From the NCBI GenBank assembly GCA_900635495.1, contig LR134136.1, forward strand, positions 186,001 to 250,000: 64,000 nucleotides of DNA, written 5' to 3'. The translations under genes were made by a program, and so were the position numbers. Below are positions 9,228-18,236 of the stretch, one piece after another (within the stretch, counting starts at the first letter, position 1; every line of letters begins with the position of its first letter). The stretch comes from Atlantibacter hermannii. GTDB lineage: Bacteria; Pseudomonadota; Gammaproteobacteria; Enterobacterales; Enterobacteriaceae. A model generated the notes under the pieces. The model saw only the letters and a list, made by a program, of their open reading frames with translations. It did not search any database and was not told the DNA's origin.

Positions 9228-9991
9228 CGTCGTCTCCCGGATTGCTGACCGATAAGCGCTGCGCCGATTGCGCCCGCATACTGCGCATCCGGGTGGGTTT
9301 GCACCGCCATACCCGCGTGTTGCGCCAGCTTGTCGACAAACACGGCGCAATGGCTGACGCCGCCGGTAAACAGCACCGGCCCCTGCGCCGCTAACCGTCC
9401 GATAAAATTGGCGCTGCGCCGCGCCATGGCGTTGATAATCCCGGCCAGAATCGCTTCCGGGGCAACCCCCGCTGAACGCAGACTGATCGCTTCTGATTCG
9501 GCGAATACCGTACACATGCTGGTGATGGCATGCGGCTCCACGCCGCGGGTTATGGCATCCAGTTGATCGACGCTCGCGCCGAGCGTGCGGGAAATGACCT
9601 CCAGAAACCGCCCGGTACCGGCCGCGCATTTGTCGTTCATCAGGAAGTCCGTCAGGTTGCCCTGCTCGTCCAGTTGAATAACTTTGCTGTCCTGCCCGCC
9701 GATATCGATAACGGTGCGGGTATCCGGCGCCAGCAAACGTGCGCCGAGGCCGTGACAGGAAATCTCCGTAACCTGTTTATCGGCGTAATCCACCAGTTGC
9801 CGTCCATAGCCGGTGAGCGTGAGGAAAGGGCGTTCATTCAGCCCGGCGCTGAGATTTTGCCAGGCGTCATTAATTGCCGTTTCCGGACGAAACGAAGTCG
9901 CGCACAGGAAGCGGCGCGCAACCACGCCGTCCTGTAATAACACGCCTTTGGTGGTGGTCGAACCGGAGTCAATGCCTACTGATACAGCCAC
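9224..9991 (-). CDS. yjiL: BadF/BcrD-type ATPase activator YjiL
   Basis: A 255-residue actin-fold ATPase of the BadF/BadG/BcrA/BcrD family. Members are [4Fe-4S] homodimers that use ATP to push low-potential electrons into 2-hydroxyacyl-CoA dehydratases and related double-cubane enzymes. The ATP-binding VGIDSGSTTTKGVL, the IDIGGQDSK motif, NDKCAAGTGRF (a cluster-binding Cys region) and a second conserved Cys in ITSMCTVFAESE are visible. The GTG at 9991 gives an AAGGAG with 5-base spacing; the GTG at 9997 would sit on the ribosome site. It lies 9 bases after yjiM and overlaps the DUF3343 gene. Confidence 0.85.
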   Translation of the reverse strand: MAVSVGIDSGSTTTKGVLLQDGVVARRFLCATSFRPETAINDAWQNLSAGLNERPFLTLTGYGRQLVDYADKQVTEISCHGLGARLLAPDTRTVIDIGGQDSKVIQLDEQGNLTDFLMNDKCAAGTGRFLEVISRTLGASVDQLDAITRGVEPHAITSMCTVFAESEAISLRSAGVAPEAILAGIINAMARRSANFIGRLAAQGPVLFTGGVSHCAVFVDKLAQHAGMAVQTHPDAQYAGAIGAALIGQQSGRRR

Positions 9992-10000
9992 AACCACTCC

Positions 10001-11152
10001 TTAAAGCATTTCGATAAACGCCGCCACGCGGGTGCTGAGCTGACCGAGATCCGAAGTGGAGTAGTCGGTTTCAATAGCGATATACGGGATATGGTGGTTG
10101 TCGCGCACGTGGCGCTTAATGGCCAGCGACTCCACGGCGTAGGTATGGCAGGCCTGTAATATCACATCCACCACGCCATCGGCCTGGTACTCTTCCACCA
10201 TCTCGCTAAGCAGCTTCAGGCGCTGGTCGTTAGGGGAGATGCAGGAACAACCGATAGCGAGGTATTTGTCGGTAAGCGCGTCGTACATATCGCCGGTTTC
10301 CTCCACGCAACGTTCAGTGGCCTTCGCGCCGGTGCAGTTTTCAAAACCCACCACCCAACCGCCGTTCTCTTCAATCGCTCGGACGACTTTTTCCGCCGCG
10401 CCGCCGATAGGGCAACCGGTGATCAGAATACGCGGACGGGCTTCCAGGCGCTTACCGTCCTGCCAGTCCTGACGTGCGCGTTCCGCCATGTCGTTAAGCT
10501 CATTAATTAAGGCCTTTTTATCGAAGCGGAAGGTTGCGCCGTAAACCACCTTGAGAATATCCATACCGCTGAGCGCAGGCGGATTAAGCTGTCCGACGCG
10601 GTAGAAGTTAGCGGTGGCGCGGCGCTCCTGGTTTTTCAGCACGATGGCTTCCCGTAGCGCCTGTTCGGTGACAGGGACGCCAAACTGTTGTTCCACGGCC
10701 TCTTTCAGGCGGTGGATTTCGGCTTTCCAGAGCGCACGGGACGCCGCGTCGGCGGTGCTGTTAGGGAGTTGCATGACATGGACGGGTTTAAAGTCGGCCA
10801 TGTATTCGTACATCTTTTTCTTACCGTCGCAGGTGGTTTCGCCCACCACCAGATCGGAGAAATAGAAGTAGGGGCATTTATCGGTTTTCCCGAAGCCGTA
10901 ACTGCTTTTTATCAGCGGGCACAGGTTGCGCGGCAGATCTTTTTCGGCTTCTTCAATGGTTTCATCAGATGTAGAGCACAGCGAAACGACAACCGCGCCC
11001 GCAGCCATGGGAATTTCCTGCGGCATGAAAGTGCAATAGGTGCCGACCAGCGGTATCCCTTGCTCTTTGAGATCCATGACGGTGACAAAACCTTTCTGGC
11101 GGGCTTGTGAAAACTGATCGAAGATGGCGGGTAGTTCAGTGATAAGAGACAT
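10001..11152 (-). CDS. yjiM: 2-hydroxyacyl-CoA dehydratase-like protein YjiM (double-cubane cluster type)
   Basis: A 383-residue member of the 2-hydroxyglutaryl-CoA dehydratase subunit D family. Conserved cysteines appear in GTYCTFMPQE, SLCSTSDE, KCPYFYFSDL, GETTCDGKKK, ENCTGAK, CSCISPND and QACHTYAVE. Related proteins paired with a BadF-type activator include the double-cubane cluster proteins, which reduce small molecules such as acetylene in vitro. The physiological substrate of the enterobacterial YjiM is unknown. It has an AAGGAA ribosome site and forms an operon with yjiL and DUF3343. Oxygen sensitivity suggests anaerobic use. Confidence 0.85.
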   Translation of the reverse strand: MSLITELPAIFDQFSQARQKGFVTVMDLKEQGIPLVGTYCTFMPQEIPMAAGAVVVSLCSTSDETIEEAEKDLPRNLCPLIKSSYGFGKTDKCPYFYFSDLVVGETTCDGKKKMYEYMADFKPVHVMQLPNSTADAASRALWKAEIHRLKEAVEQQFGVPVTEQALREAIVLKNQERRATANFYRVGQLNPPALSGMDILKVVYGATFRFDKKALINELNDMAERARQDWQDGKRLEARPRILITGCPIGGAAEKVVRAIEENGGWVVGFENCTGAKATERCVEETGDMYDALTDKYLAIGCSCISPNDQRLKLLSEMVEEYQADGVVDVILQACHTYAVESLAIKRHVRDNHHIPYIAIETDYSTSDLGQLSTRVAAFIEML

Positions 11153-11276
11153 ATTTTTCCTTCCCCGTTACACGGGCGACAGCAAAATTGGCCTCGCATT
11201 ATAGACACACTGAATAAAGGGTTTTGTTGATCTCTCGCTGAATTAGCGAATTCTGACAGGGGCGGGGAGAGAGAAT

Positions 11277-11299
11277 GTGACGGCTGCAGGAGCCGTCAC
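11277..11299 (-). terminator. Hairpin after katN
   Basis: A perfect 9-bp inverted repeat (GTGACGGCT / AGCCGTCAC, 5-base loop) begins 8 bases after the katN stop. The downstream T content on the minus strand is weak, so it may be a weak terminator or an mRNA 3' stabiliser. Confidence 0.5.
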
Positions 11300-11307
11300 G
11301 GAGAGCG

Positions 11308-12225
11308 TTATTTTATCGGTTTCTGGTTCGGCGTGTTGCCGGACACCGTTTCATTTTCGATCGGCGGAACTGAACCGAGATCGGTGCCGGTTACCGGGTT
11401 CACCGAAGGATCGGATGCGGTGCGCGCGATCATGCTGTCCAGATTGGCTTTCTGCGAAGATGGTAACTGCACGCTGGCAAGGCCATCGCCGCCGTCCACC
11501 GCAGGTTGCGGGTCCGCCACGTAGGTGAAGTTTTCGTCGGAGTTCCAGCTACCGCGCATGTCATCGCCTTCGGACATATTGAAGTAGACCGTGGAGTACT
11601 GTTCAATCGGCGGTAATTTCCCGGCAGGGAAGTTATTGCGGATTGAATACAGCGCTTTCTCAAACGAGATCTGGTGAGCCACTTCACGGGTCATCAGGAA
11701 GCCTAACGCATCTTTCACGCCGACATCGTCAGTTAAATTAATCAAGCGCTCGTAGATGATTTTAGCGCGGGCTTCGGCCGCGATGTTAGAGCGCAGGTCA
11801 GCGGTAACTTCGCCGATGGTATCGATATAGGCCGCAGTCCACGGTACGCCTGCTGAGTTGACCAGCGCAGGGCCGCCGCCATACAGCAGCGAGGTCAGGT
11901 GGCTGTCATTACCGTTGCCGGTGATGGTGCGGTAAAGCTCACCCTCTTTTTCGGTGCCTTCCGCCAGATCGCCTTTCGCGCCTTTGTTAAGCATACCGAC
12001 CAGCGAGCCGATGATTTCAAGGTGGCTCAACTCTTCGGTAGCGATATCCATCAGCATATCTTTACGGCCCGGATCGTCATCGCCCAGCCCCTGGGTAAAG
12101 TAACGGCAGGCTGCCGCCAGTTCGCCCTGCGGGCCGCCGAATTGCTCAAGCAGTAAATTCGCCAGGCCTGGGTTCGGTTCTGAAACACGAACGGTGTACT
12201 GTAATTTTTTCACATGTCTGAACAT
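11308..12225 (-). CDS. katN: Manganese catalase KatN
   Basis: A 305-residue non-haem dimanganese catalase that removes hydrogen peroxide. The ferritin-like four-helix bundle carries metal ligands in ELAAACRYF, ATEELSHLEIIG (ExxH), AEARAKIIYERL and TREVAHQISF (ExxH). Salmonella KatN is similar in length and is encoded beside yciE; there the operon is RpoS-dependent. The C-terminal 45 residues are low-complexity and Pro/Ser/Asn-rich. There is a good GGAG ribosome site. It lies 69 bases after yciE with a hairpin in the gap. Confidence 0.9.
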   Translation of the reverse strand: MFRHVKKLQYTVRVSEPNPGLANLLLEQFGGPQGELAAACRYFTQGLGDDDPGRKDMLMDIATEELSHLEIIGSLVGMLNKGAKGDLAEGTEKEGELYRTITGNGNDSHLTSLLYGGGPALVNSAGVPWTAAYIDTIGEVTADLRSNIAAEARAKIIYERLINLTDDVGVKDALGFLMTREVAHQISFEKALYSIRNNFPAGKLPPIEQYSTVYFNMSEGDDMRGSWNSDENFTYVADPQPAVDGGDGLASVQLPSSQKANLDSMIARTASDPSVNPVTGTDLGSVPPIENETVSGNTPNQKPIK

Positions 12226-12257
12226 AGCTCACTCCGCAAAATTAAATGCACAGAAAA

Positions 12258-12276
12258 GCCCGTCACGGGGACGGGC
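12258..12276 (-). other. Intercistronic hairpin between yciE and katN
   Basis: The inverted repeat GCCCGTC-N5-GACGGGC lies in the 69-base gap between two co-oriented stress genes. It has no T-run, so it may adjust the relative amounts of the two products by RNA processing or partial termination. Confidence 0.4.
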
Positions 12277-12294
12277 AGGTTGCGATGTAATCGG

Positions 12295-12807
12295 TTATTT
12301 TTTTGCTTCTACGCCTGGTGCGGCGTCACGAACCAGGAACTGCTCGGTCACATCCGGCAGATGGTTAAGCGCCCATTCAGCCATGGCGATTTCCTGCTCA
12401 CGGATTTGTTCAAAAATGCGTGCGCCTTCATGGTCGCCCACCAGTTCCGCTGCAGCGATGAGCGAGGTGTAGCAGCCGATTTCAAAGTTTTCGAAGGTAA
12501 AGCTGCTGATAGCGCCTTTCACCACTTCATCATCGGCGAACATGCCGCCCAGCGCCTGGCCGGTGGCTGCCATCTTGCCCATGACGTCTTTGAACGTAGA
12601 GTTGGACGTGTTATGGCGGTCGATAACCGACTGGATAAGGGTTTGCTGTTGACGTGTTTCTTCAATGTGCTGCTCAATGCGGGCTTTCAAATCAGGGTAG
12701 TGTTCCAGGCGCCCGGCCATTTTTTCCAGCATGGATTCAGCCTGTTTCTCCATCGCATGCGCATCTCTTACCCAGCTCAGATAGTTTTCTTCGTAAGTCG
12801 TTGCCAT
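12295..12807 (-). CDS. yciE: YciE-type ferritin-like stress protein (DUF892)
   Basis: A 170-residue DUF892 protein with an up-down helical bundle. The blocks WVRDAHAMEKQAESMLEKMA, MAATGQALGG and FENFEIGCYTSLIAAAE and the C-terminal GVEAKK match E. coli and Salmonella YciE. The ATG at 12807 follows AGAGGA. Members are induced in stationary phase and by envelope or osmotic stress; the biochemical role is unclear, although the fold suggests metal binding. It heads a two-gene operon with katN. The usual neighbours yciF and yciG are not present on either side. Confidence 0.85.
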   Translation of the reverse strand: MATTYEENYLSWVRDAHAMEKQAESMLEKMAGRLEHYPDLKARIEQHIEETRQQQTLIQSVIDRHNTSNSTFKDVMGKMAATGQALGGMFADDEVVKGAISSFTFENFEIGCYTSLIAAAELVGDHEGARIFEQIREQEIAMAEWALNHLPDVTEQFLVRDAAPGVEAKK

Positions 12808-13562
12808 GATTATTCCTCTTTGATTAAACACGTTATCGAAAATCTACCGGCGCGTTTGCGACACAACATTTCAGGGTCGAAAATAACGGTCGGCTTACTC
12901 TCCGTATCGTTCAAACGTTGCAGAACAAGTCACGGATAAATATCAGTTCTTCGATTTCACGGTTGTATTCTCAGACCGCAACCCATCGTTTTTAAATAAA
13001 AAAATGAGTACTTTCGTCGTGCCAGGTTTTTAACTCTGGCCTGGATAAGAATAGACGCCAGCGCCCGTTTCATCCTCGTTGACACCGTTTTGTTTCTGTT
13101 TCAGGAGTATTCTTAAACGGGAAAAAATATATCTTTACGTTAAAAATACAGCAGGAATTATCACGTTTGTGACTGATACTAATTCAAATATTCCCCACGA
13201 GTGACGCGTCGTCCAGGGAAGCGAGAAATAAAGTGTATGTCGGGATGTAAACATCACGCTTCGTTTTCCAGTGAGCGAATAATTGGCTGAAAAACTATTT
13301 TTTTATGCCTGTGTTTTTGGACGGGAATTGTATACAGTTATGCTTAAAATCGGCTTGGCAACATTATGGCTGGCGCCCGTTTTAATTCTCCTCTCATTCC
13401 TTCATTCTTCCGTGCCTTAAACAATACAGGCTATATGATATATTTGCGGATTATGCGTCGGAATTTTTTAAAAAAAAGCGCGTTTTAAAAGTTATCCAGT
13501 CAGGACAGTTTGCGCGAGATCAGCGATAATACACACTTTATAAAAGACAACGAGCCGAGCTG
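12808..13562. other. 755-base intergenic region between yciE and the MASE1 gene
   Basis: A long AT-rich stretch between divergent transcription units. It must hold the promoter of the yciE-katN operon and that of the MASE1 gene. I see no conserved gene, no RNA gene and no strong repeat. The one notable item is a 26-codon hydrophobic reading frame at 13340-13420, listed separately. Confidence 0.6.
13340..13420 (+). CDS. Possible 26-residue hydrophobic small protein
   Basis: The frame starts MLKIGLATLWLAPVLI, continues with a Leu/Phe-rich stretch and ends HSSVP, giving a single predicted membrane helix. A GGGAAT lies upstream but at long spacing. Nothing recognisable matches it. It could be a small membrane protein or chance, since hydrophobic frames are common in AT-rich DNA. 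Confidence 0.2.
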   Translation: MLKIGLATLWLAPVLILLSFLHSSVP

Positions 13563-14840
13563 ATGAAAGGCAAACTCTCACCGTTTATGCATCAAACCGT
13601 TTCCTTCGTCATCTGGATGTTAATTTATTATCTGTCCGGGGTGATCTCTTTACAGCTTGACGTTCCAAGTCTGGATTTTTCAGTGGTCTGGTTCCCTGCG
13701 GGCGTAGCGACGGCGGCTTTCCTCTGCGCGCCCTGGCGGCAGTGGCCCGTGTTCCTGGTGGGTTTCATTGCGCTTAACCTTCTTCTGGATAACACAACGA
13801 CCGAAAACTTCCCCACGAACCTGTTATTCGCCGTGTTAGCGATGCCATCAACCATGGCCATTGCCTGGCTGGTGCGACGGTTTTCGCGTGAAGGGGACGA
13901 CTTGCATCAGATTGTTATGTGGCTCGTGGCGACAGTGCTGGTGAGCGTTATCGATGCGTTAGTCTTATCCTCCGGTTTGCGGATCTTCAGAAATGAGGCG
14001 TTTTCCAGCACCTTCTGGCCGGGATTAATTGCTGATGTCACGGGTATTCTCTTCGCCACGACCATCATCATGGGCTTCCTGAATAATCATCTGCGCACCG
14101 GGAATATGCATCGCCGGATAATGATCGCCGGATGTTTTGTTTGGGTGATGCTTATCCTGGTCACCGCCTGGATTTTCAGTGATTCGGTGAAATACATTAC
14201 CGACGCGTTTGATTCTCACCGCTATGACGTGTTGCGTTTCGCGGCGGCCTGTATCCCTATTATTTTGACGGTGGCGCTGGCCATATTGTGGGGAAACCGC
14301 GGCGGCTCCTTCGCGTTACTGACGCTGGGCGCCATTGTTATCTGGTTTTCGATCCAAAAAATGGGGCCGTTCTTTATCAAGGGGTTGCGTGAAGGCGAGC
14401 CGCTGCTGATTGCGCAGTGTTATTTGACTGCGACCGCGCTGCTCATGGTATTTATTCGGGTATTAACCCGCAGCGCGCAGCGTCTGGATAACCGTACCGG
14501 CGTTCAGAGCGCGCGCGATGCCATTTATCAGCTCAATCTCACCACCGGCCAGCTTTTTTGGGATCATTCGCTGGATGTGCTTGATGATATTTCCATTGAT
14601 GAGCTCACCGACAAAGAGAAAATGCTGGCGCGGGTGCATCCCGACGATCGCGATAAATTCCAGAACCAGTGGAACAATATTGGACAGGCCCATCAACTGC
14701 CGACCATCTCTTTCCGGTTTCAGGATAATAAAGGCCGTTGGGTAACCATTACCGACAGCGGCAACGTACTGACCAATAATCAATCGCAACCCATTATCGT
14801 GGGTAACTGGCGAATCAGCGGTACCACCACATTCAGTTAA
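13563..14840 (+). CDS. MASE1-domain membrane sensor with PAS-like C-terminus
   Basis: A 425-residue protein. The first 300 or so residues form about eight membrane segments with the MASE1 hallmark near the start (VVWFPAGVATAAF). The C-terminal 110 residues (from ARDAIYQLNLTTG to the end) resemble a PAS/PAC fold. No GGDEF, EAL or kinase domain follows. Most MASE1 proteins signal through such an output domain, so this one may be a stand-alone sensor, or truncated by evolution. The next gene follows after 23 bases and may be co-transcribed. The ligand is unknown. Confidence 0.7.
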   Translation: MKGKLSPFMHQTVSFVIWMLIYYLSGVISLQLDVPSLDFSVVWFPAGVATAAFLCAPWRQWPVFLVGFIALNLLLDNTTTENFPTNLLFAVLAMPSTMAIAWLVRRFSREGDDLHQIVMWLVATVLVSVIDALVLSSGLRIFRNEAFSSTFWPGLIADVTGILFATTIIMGFLNNHLRTGNMHRRIMIAGCFVWVMLILVTAWIFSDSVKYITDAFDSHRYDVLRFAAACIPIILTVALAILWGNRGGSFALLTLGAIVIWFSIQKMGPFFIKGLREGEPLLIAQCYLTATALLMVFIRVLTRSAQRLDNRTGVQSARDAIYQLNLTTGQLFWDHSLDVLDDISIDELTDKEKMLARVHPDDRDKFQNQWNNIGQAHQLPTISFRFQDNKGRWVTITDSGNVLTNNQSQPIIVGNWRISGTTTFS

Positions 14841-14863
14841 GCGCAGAGAGGCGGAGAGTCGTT

Positions 14864-16192
14864 ATGTTACAAATTGCGTTATTGCTTTTTGGTGCAGAAT
14901 TTGTGCGCGATAAAGCCAAATATCTGTGGATAAGCGGCTTACTGTGGGGTATCGCGGGTATTTTAATTTTTATTGACGGGTTTGACGGGCAAACGTATTT
15001 CCCGCTTAAGACCTTCGGCATTGTCCTGTTGATAGAAAGCCTGATTACCTTAAGCGTGGCAGCAAGCGGGATCGGCGCGCAAAAGGCAGTGCTCTACTTT
15101 AAAGGCGGCGTCTTTTTCTTTGTGTCGTTAATTATGCTGGTCGACGCCCGATACAGTAATTTATTGCTGTCGGTAGTGTTTGGTTTTTCCTATTTCGTCA
15201 TCGGCCTGTTTGTTATCGCCTCTGCCTGGGTGGTGCGCTTCCCCCGCTGGCGCGCCTCGTTAATGATGGGATGTCTGCAAATCGCCTTCGCCGGCTTTTT
15301 GATCACCCATTCCAGCGCCACGGTCTCCTTCTTCCTGGGGGTGCTGATGATAGCGGGGAGTATCAATACGCTACGCGTAGCCATGCGTGCCAGGCAGTTG
15401 AAGAATGCCACCTCGGTGTTCCAGTTGATGGTGCCGCGTGAATTCGCCAAGGGCTTTACCACCAAAGTGAAAGGCAGCCCGACACCGGAGAAAGTGGCGG
15501 AAACGGTGACGCCGCCTCTGGCATACACTTCGCCGCTGACGGTCCATATCTGGACGCCGGAAGGCTCTGCTAACGAGCCCGCCGTGCCGCGTCCGGTCAT
15601 CAACCGCTATATTGCCGCGGTAGATGCGCACGGCGTGATTTCGACGGGCCATGCGGCGCTGGAAGCCTCGCCGCATGTGTATGTGAGCCTGTATCCGGCA
15701 GAGGATATTGACCGCTCGCCGTCAGAGTTTTTCCGTTTACTGAAAGCCACCCATGAAAATGATATCGCCGGGAAATACCAGCCGGACTACGTTACCGAGT
15801 CCACAAACTGGTGCCACTCCGATAAGAAAATCCATTTCCACGGCTTTAACGGTGAGGCACTGCACCGTTTCTGGACCAACTATCGCAAAGACGAAATTTA
15901 TAATCTGACCTATCGCAACTGCTCCAGCAGCGTGGCGTACTCGCTGGAAGCCGCGCTGGACGGGGTATTAGCCAACCGGCGCGGTAACTGGTTGAGCACC
16001 CTGAAAGTGATGTTTATGCCGGAGCTGTGGATCGCCTCGCAGGTGCGCAAAAGAGCGCTGACGATGGCGTGGACGCCAGGTCTGGTGATGGATTACGCCC
16101 GTGCGCTGCGCGCCATTGTGCATCCGGTTCCCCAACCCTGGTATAGGCGTATGCCGTGGAAATGGCGCTCCACGACACACGACCAGGCGTGA
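14864..16192 (+). CDS. HdeD/DUF308 membrane domain fused to a papain-like domain
   Basis: A 442-residue two-part protein. Residues 1-180 have about six membrane helices in the style of HdeD/DUF308 proteins. Residues 220-400 look like a permuted papain-type (NlpC/P60-like) domain: a His in STGHAALE near residue 262 and a Cys in YRNCSSSVAY near residue 352, in the order typical of permuted members. The catalytic reading is inference from these two motifs. The substrate could be a peptide, an amide or a lipid. The gene lies 23 bases after the MASE1 gene and is convergent with a MipA-like gene whose stop abuts this one. Confidence 0.6.
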   Translation: MLQIALLLFGAEFVRDKAKYLWISGLLWGIAGILIFIDGFDGQTYFPLKTFGIVLLIESLITLSVAASGIGAQKAVLYFKGGVFFFVSLIMLVDARYSNLLLSVVFGFSYFVIGLFVIASAWVVRFPRWRASLMMGCLQIAFAGFLITHSSATVSFFLGVLMIAGSINTLRVAMRARQLKNATSVFQLMVPREFAKGFTTKVKGSPTPEKVAETVTPPLAYTSPLTVHIWTPEGSANEPAVPRPVINRYIAAVDAHGVISTGHAALEASPHVYVSLYPAEDIDRSPSEFFRLLKATHENDIAGKYQPDYVTESTNWCHSDKKIHFHGFNGEALHRFWTNYRKDEIYNLTYRNCSSSVAYSLEAALDGVLANRRGNWLSTLKVMFMPELWIASQVRKRALTMAWTPGLVMDYARALRAIVHPVPQPWYRRMPWKWRSTTHDQA

Positions 16193-16932
16193 TCAGAACG
16201 ACCAGACCAGCCCCGATTCCACGGTGGTGAGCACCGTGTCGTCCACCATCGGGCTGTGGCGAAGGGTGGAAGGCAGGAAGGTGACGCGCGGCTGCAGATA
16301 GAAATGCAAGTCGGGGGTGACCTTCCAGTCGGCCGCAACCGCCAGCCAGGGCGCGACGGCGCTGTCCGGCGACCAGCTGTTTAACCCGGATGCCGCCGAC
16401 TCCCGCTCGCTGATGCCATAGTAGTAGCGCGCCAGCTTCGCGCTATACCAGTCCACACCCGCCTGCGGATAAATCGTCACCGGTTCGGCGACGACTTGTC
16501 CGGCCCAGGCCAGCGTCGCGATGATGCCATTGCTGGTGTTTAACGTGTCGCCGGAAATTTCTCCGCGAAACGCGCCGATATCGGTGATGCGCTGATAACT
16601 CAGCCCGGCCATCATGGTGCTGTGCCGGGTATCCAACTGACGCATCGCCCGTTGCCGCGCATTATCCGGATCGAATTCCACATCCAGATACCAGACCCGC
16701 GCTTTAAATTCGTTTTATCGTCATTCACGAAATAGACGCCCGCTTCGGTGCCATCCAGATACACAATTTTATTGTCATAACCGAGATAGGGAATGGCGGA
16801 GTAATCGGTCTTATAGCTCTTATAGGGGGTAAACTGCGCTTCGCCTTCAACGCCTGCGCTGATATCCGCTGCCATCGCGGTGCCGAACGGTATGACCAGC
16901 GCCATCCCGGCGGCGGTAATTTTTGTCATCAT
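16193..16932 (-). pseudogene. MipA/OmpV-family outer-membrane protein, frame broken
   Basis: Two overlapping frames together give one MipA/OmpV-family beta-barrel of about 246 residues. The N-terminal frame has a signal peptide ending GTAMA, then ADISAGVEGEAQFTPYKSY. The C-terminal frame carries the family blocks RQLDTRHSTMMAGLSY, YYYGISERESA and HSPMVDDT and ends in the aromatic residue expected of an outer-membrane barrel. Adding one base near 16711 fuses them (DDKT then EFKARVWYLDVEFDPDN). MipA binds lytic transglycosylase and PBP1b in E. coli; this paralogue has no assigned function. It lies 17 bases after the DUF4105 gene in a probable operon. Confidence 0.75.
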
Positions 16933-16949
16933 GCTGCTGCCTTTTATGA

Positions 16950-17715
16950 TTATGATCCGCGATAACCTGGCCGGATTAATTGTGAATAATCGTCATTCAG
17001 GGATTCCAGAACCGGCGCGACTTTGCTGTTCGCCCGCAGTTCCTCGATGGTCAATGTTTTATCCAGCAATCCCAGATCGTAACAATACTGATCGACATGG
17101 CCGCTAAACAGTACCATCCAGTTATATTTAAAGTTGGGCGCCGCTTTACGACTGTGCCGCAGAATATTGGTCGTGCAGTTATTTCCCAGGGTGTTGTAGA
17201 ACTCATCATTATTTTTCAGGCTATTGATGCGCTCAACGTAATCCAAAAAGACCTGTTTGCAGACCTCTTTTGTGACGTTTACCCGGTAAATATACACATC
17301 TTCTTTGCGGACATTCGCCCGTATACCGATCAGGTCGCGTTCATCGGCGACCACATAAATCAGTTCGTAAGTGTTAAAAAAACCTTTCCATGTGGAATAT
17401 TTTTGCGAGATCTGCCGTCGGGTTTCGATAGAAATGGCGACGTATTCTCCCTGCCCAAAGCCAAATGAGAGAAAAACATGGGCGATGTGTCGACTGGACC
17501 AGTAAGAGATAACCAGGTCCACGCTTTCGATATCATCCAGATTCAGGGTTTTGTCCTGCCATTCGAAACACAGCGTATTGTCAATCATGGCGGCGTTACG
17601 AAAATTTTTAATGGTAAAATTCATTTCCCTTACCGAAGAGGATCTCCGGCTTCTCTTCATAGCCATGAAGCCAGTGGATCGTATTGTTATCCCGGTAGAA
17701 TAACTTTTTTATCAC
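16950..17715 (-). pseudogene. DUF4105 (Lnb-like) papain-fold protein, frame broken
   Basis: A DUF4105 protein of about 254 residues. The best start is a GTG at 17715 with AAGGAG 6 bases upstream, giving MIKKLFYRDNNTIHW. Removing one T from the run at 17616-17619 joins this to the rest (FGKGNEFTIKNFRN). Catalytic-type residues are the His in RHIAHVFLSFGF and the Cys in LGNNCTTNILR, with the conserved ELIYVVADERDLIGIR block between them. DUF4105 is the domain found at the N-terminus of Lnb-like periplasmic proteins and is linked to lipoprotein or peptide processing. If the indel is real, translation would have to start at an ATG at 17624 (MNFTIKNF). Confidence 0.7.
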
Positions 17716-17928
17716 GCGCCGCTCCTTACCGTACTGCCGTTAAATATTGCCAGGACATTGTCATATTTTTCAAACGCCTGACAGTAGCGTAGCCAAAAAA
17801 CCAGATTGACCGCGCCGGGTAAACTACGCGATCAACGAAATATTGATAATTCGTTGATAAAGCCAGGCGTAATCTTCATTCATTACGTCAGCCAGTGCGT
17901 TTCAATGCTTCTTTACTGAGTGGTGTGC

Positions 17929-18162
17929 ATGATGAATCAAAATAATCGTCAACAAAACCGCAAAATTAACGTATTCGCCCAACCCAAAGTGATGGCGATA
18001 ATGGCCTGCATTACTTTCTGTGTCATTTTAGGCAGTGATTATTTCTCTGAAATGATAACAAAAAACACCGGACATGTGATCAATCCACATATTGTCACGC
18101 CGTTGATAATGGGATTGGTTTATGGTGTGGCCGATATGATTTTAAGGGCCAAAAAGGCCTGA
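17929..18162 (+). CDS. Small two-helix membrane protein
   Basis: A 77-residue hypothetical protein. After a polar, Asn/Gln-rich start it has two hydrophobic segments (MAIMACITFCVILG and IVTPLIMGLVYGVADMIL) and ends in a basic RAKKA. The start is one of two adjacent ATGs at 17929/17932, with only a weak GAG-like ribosome site. I do not recognise the family. It is followed by a possible micro-frame and an intrinsic terminator. Confidence 0.5.
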   Translation: MMNQNNRQQNRKINVFAQPKVMAIMACITFCVILGSDYFSEMITKNTGHVINPHIVTPLIMGLVYGVADMILRAKKA

Positions 18163-18236
18163 CTGCGTAAGGAGAGTGATCATGATCTACAGCTTCTGAA
18201 AGCGTTTTTTGTTTAACACCCCCACCGAGTTAATGT

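Noticed and set aside
8976..9629. A 217-codon frame covering part of yjiL and the DUF3343 gene
   Set aside because: Only its last 83 codons match a known family; the first part overlaps yjiL out of frame. The shorter GTG start at 9227 was used.
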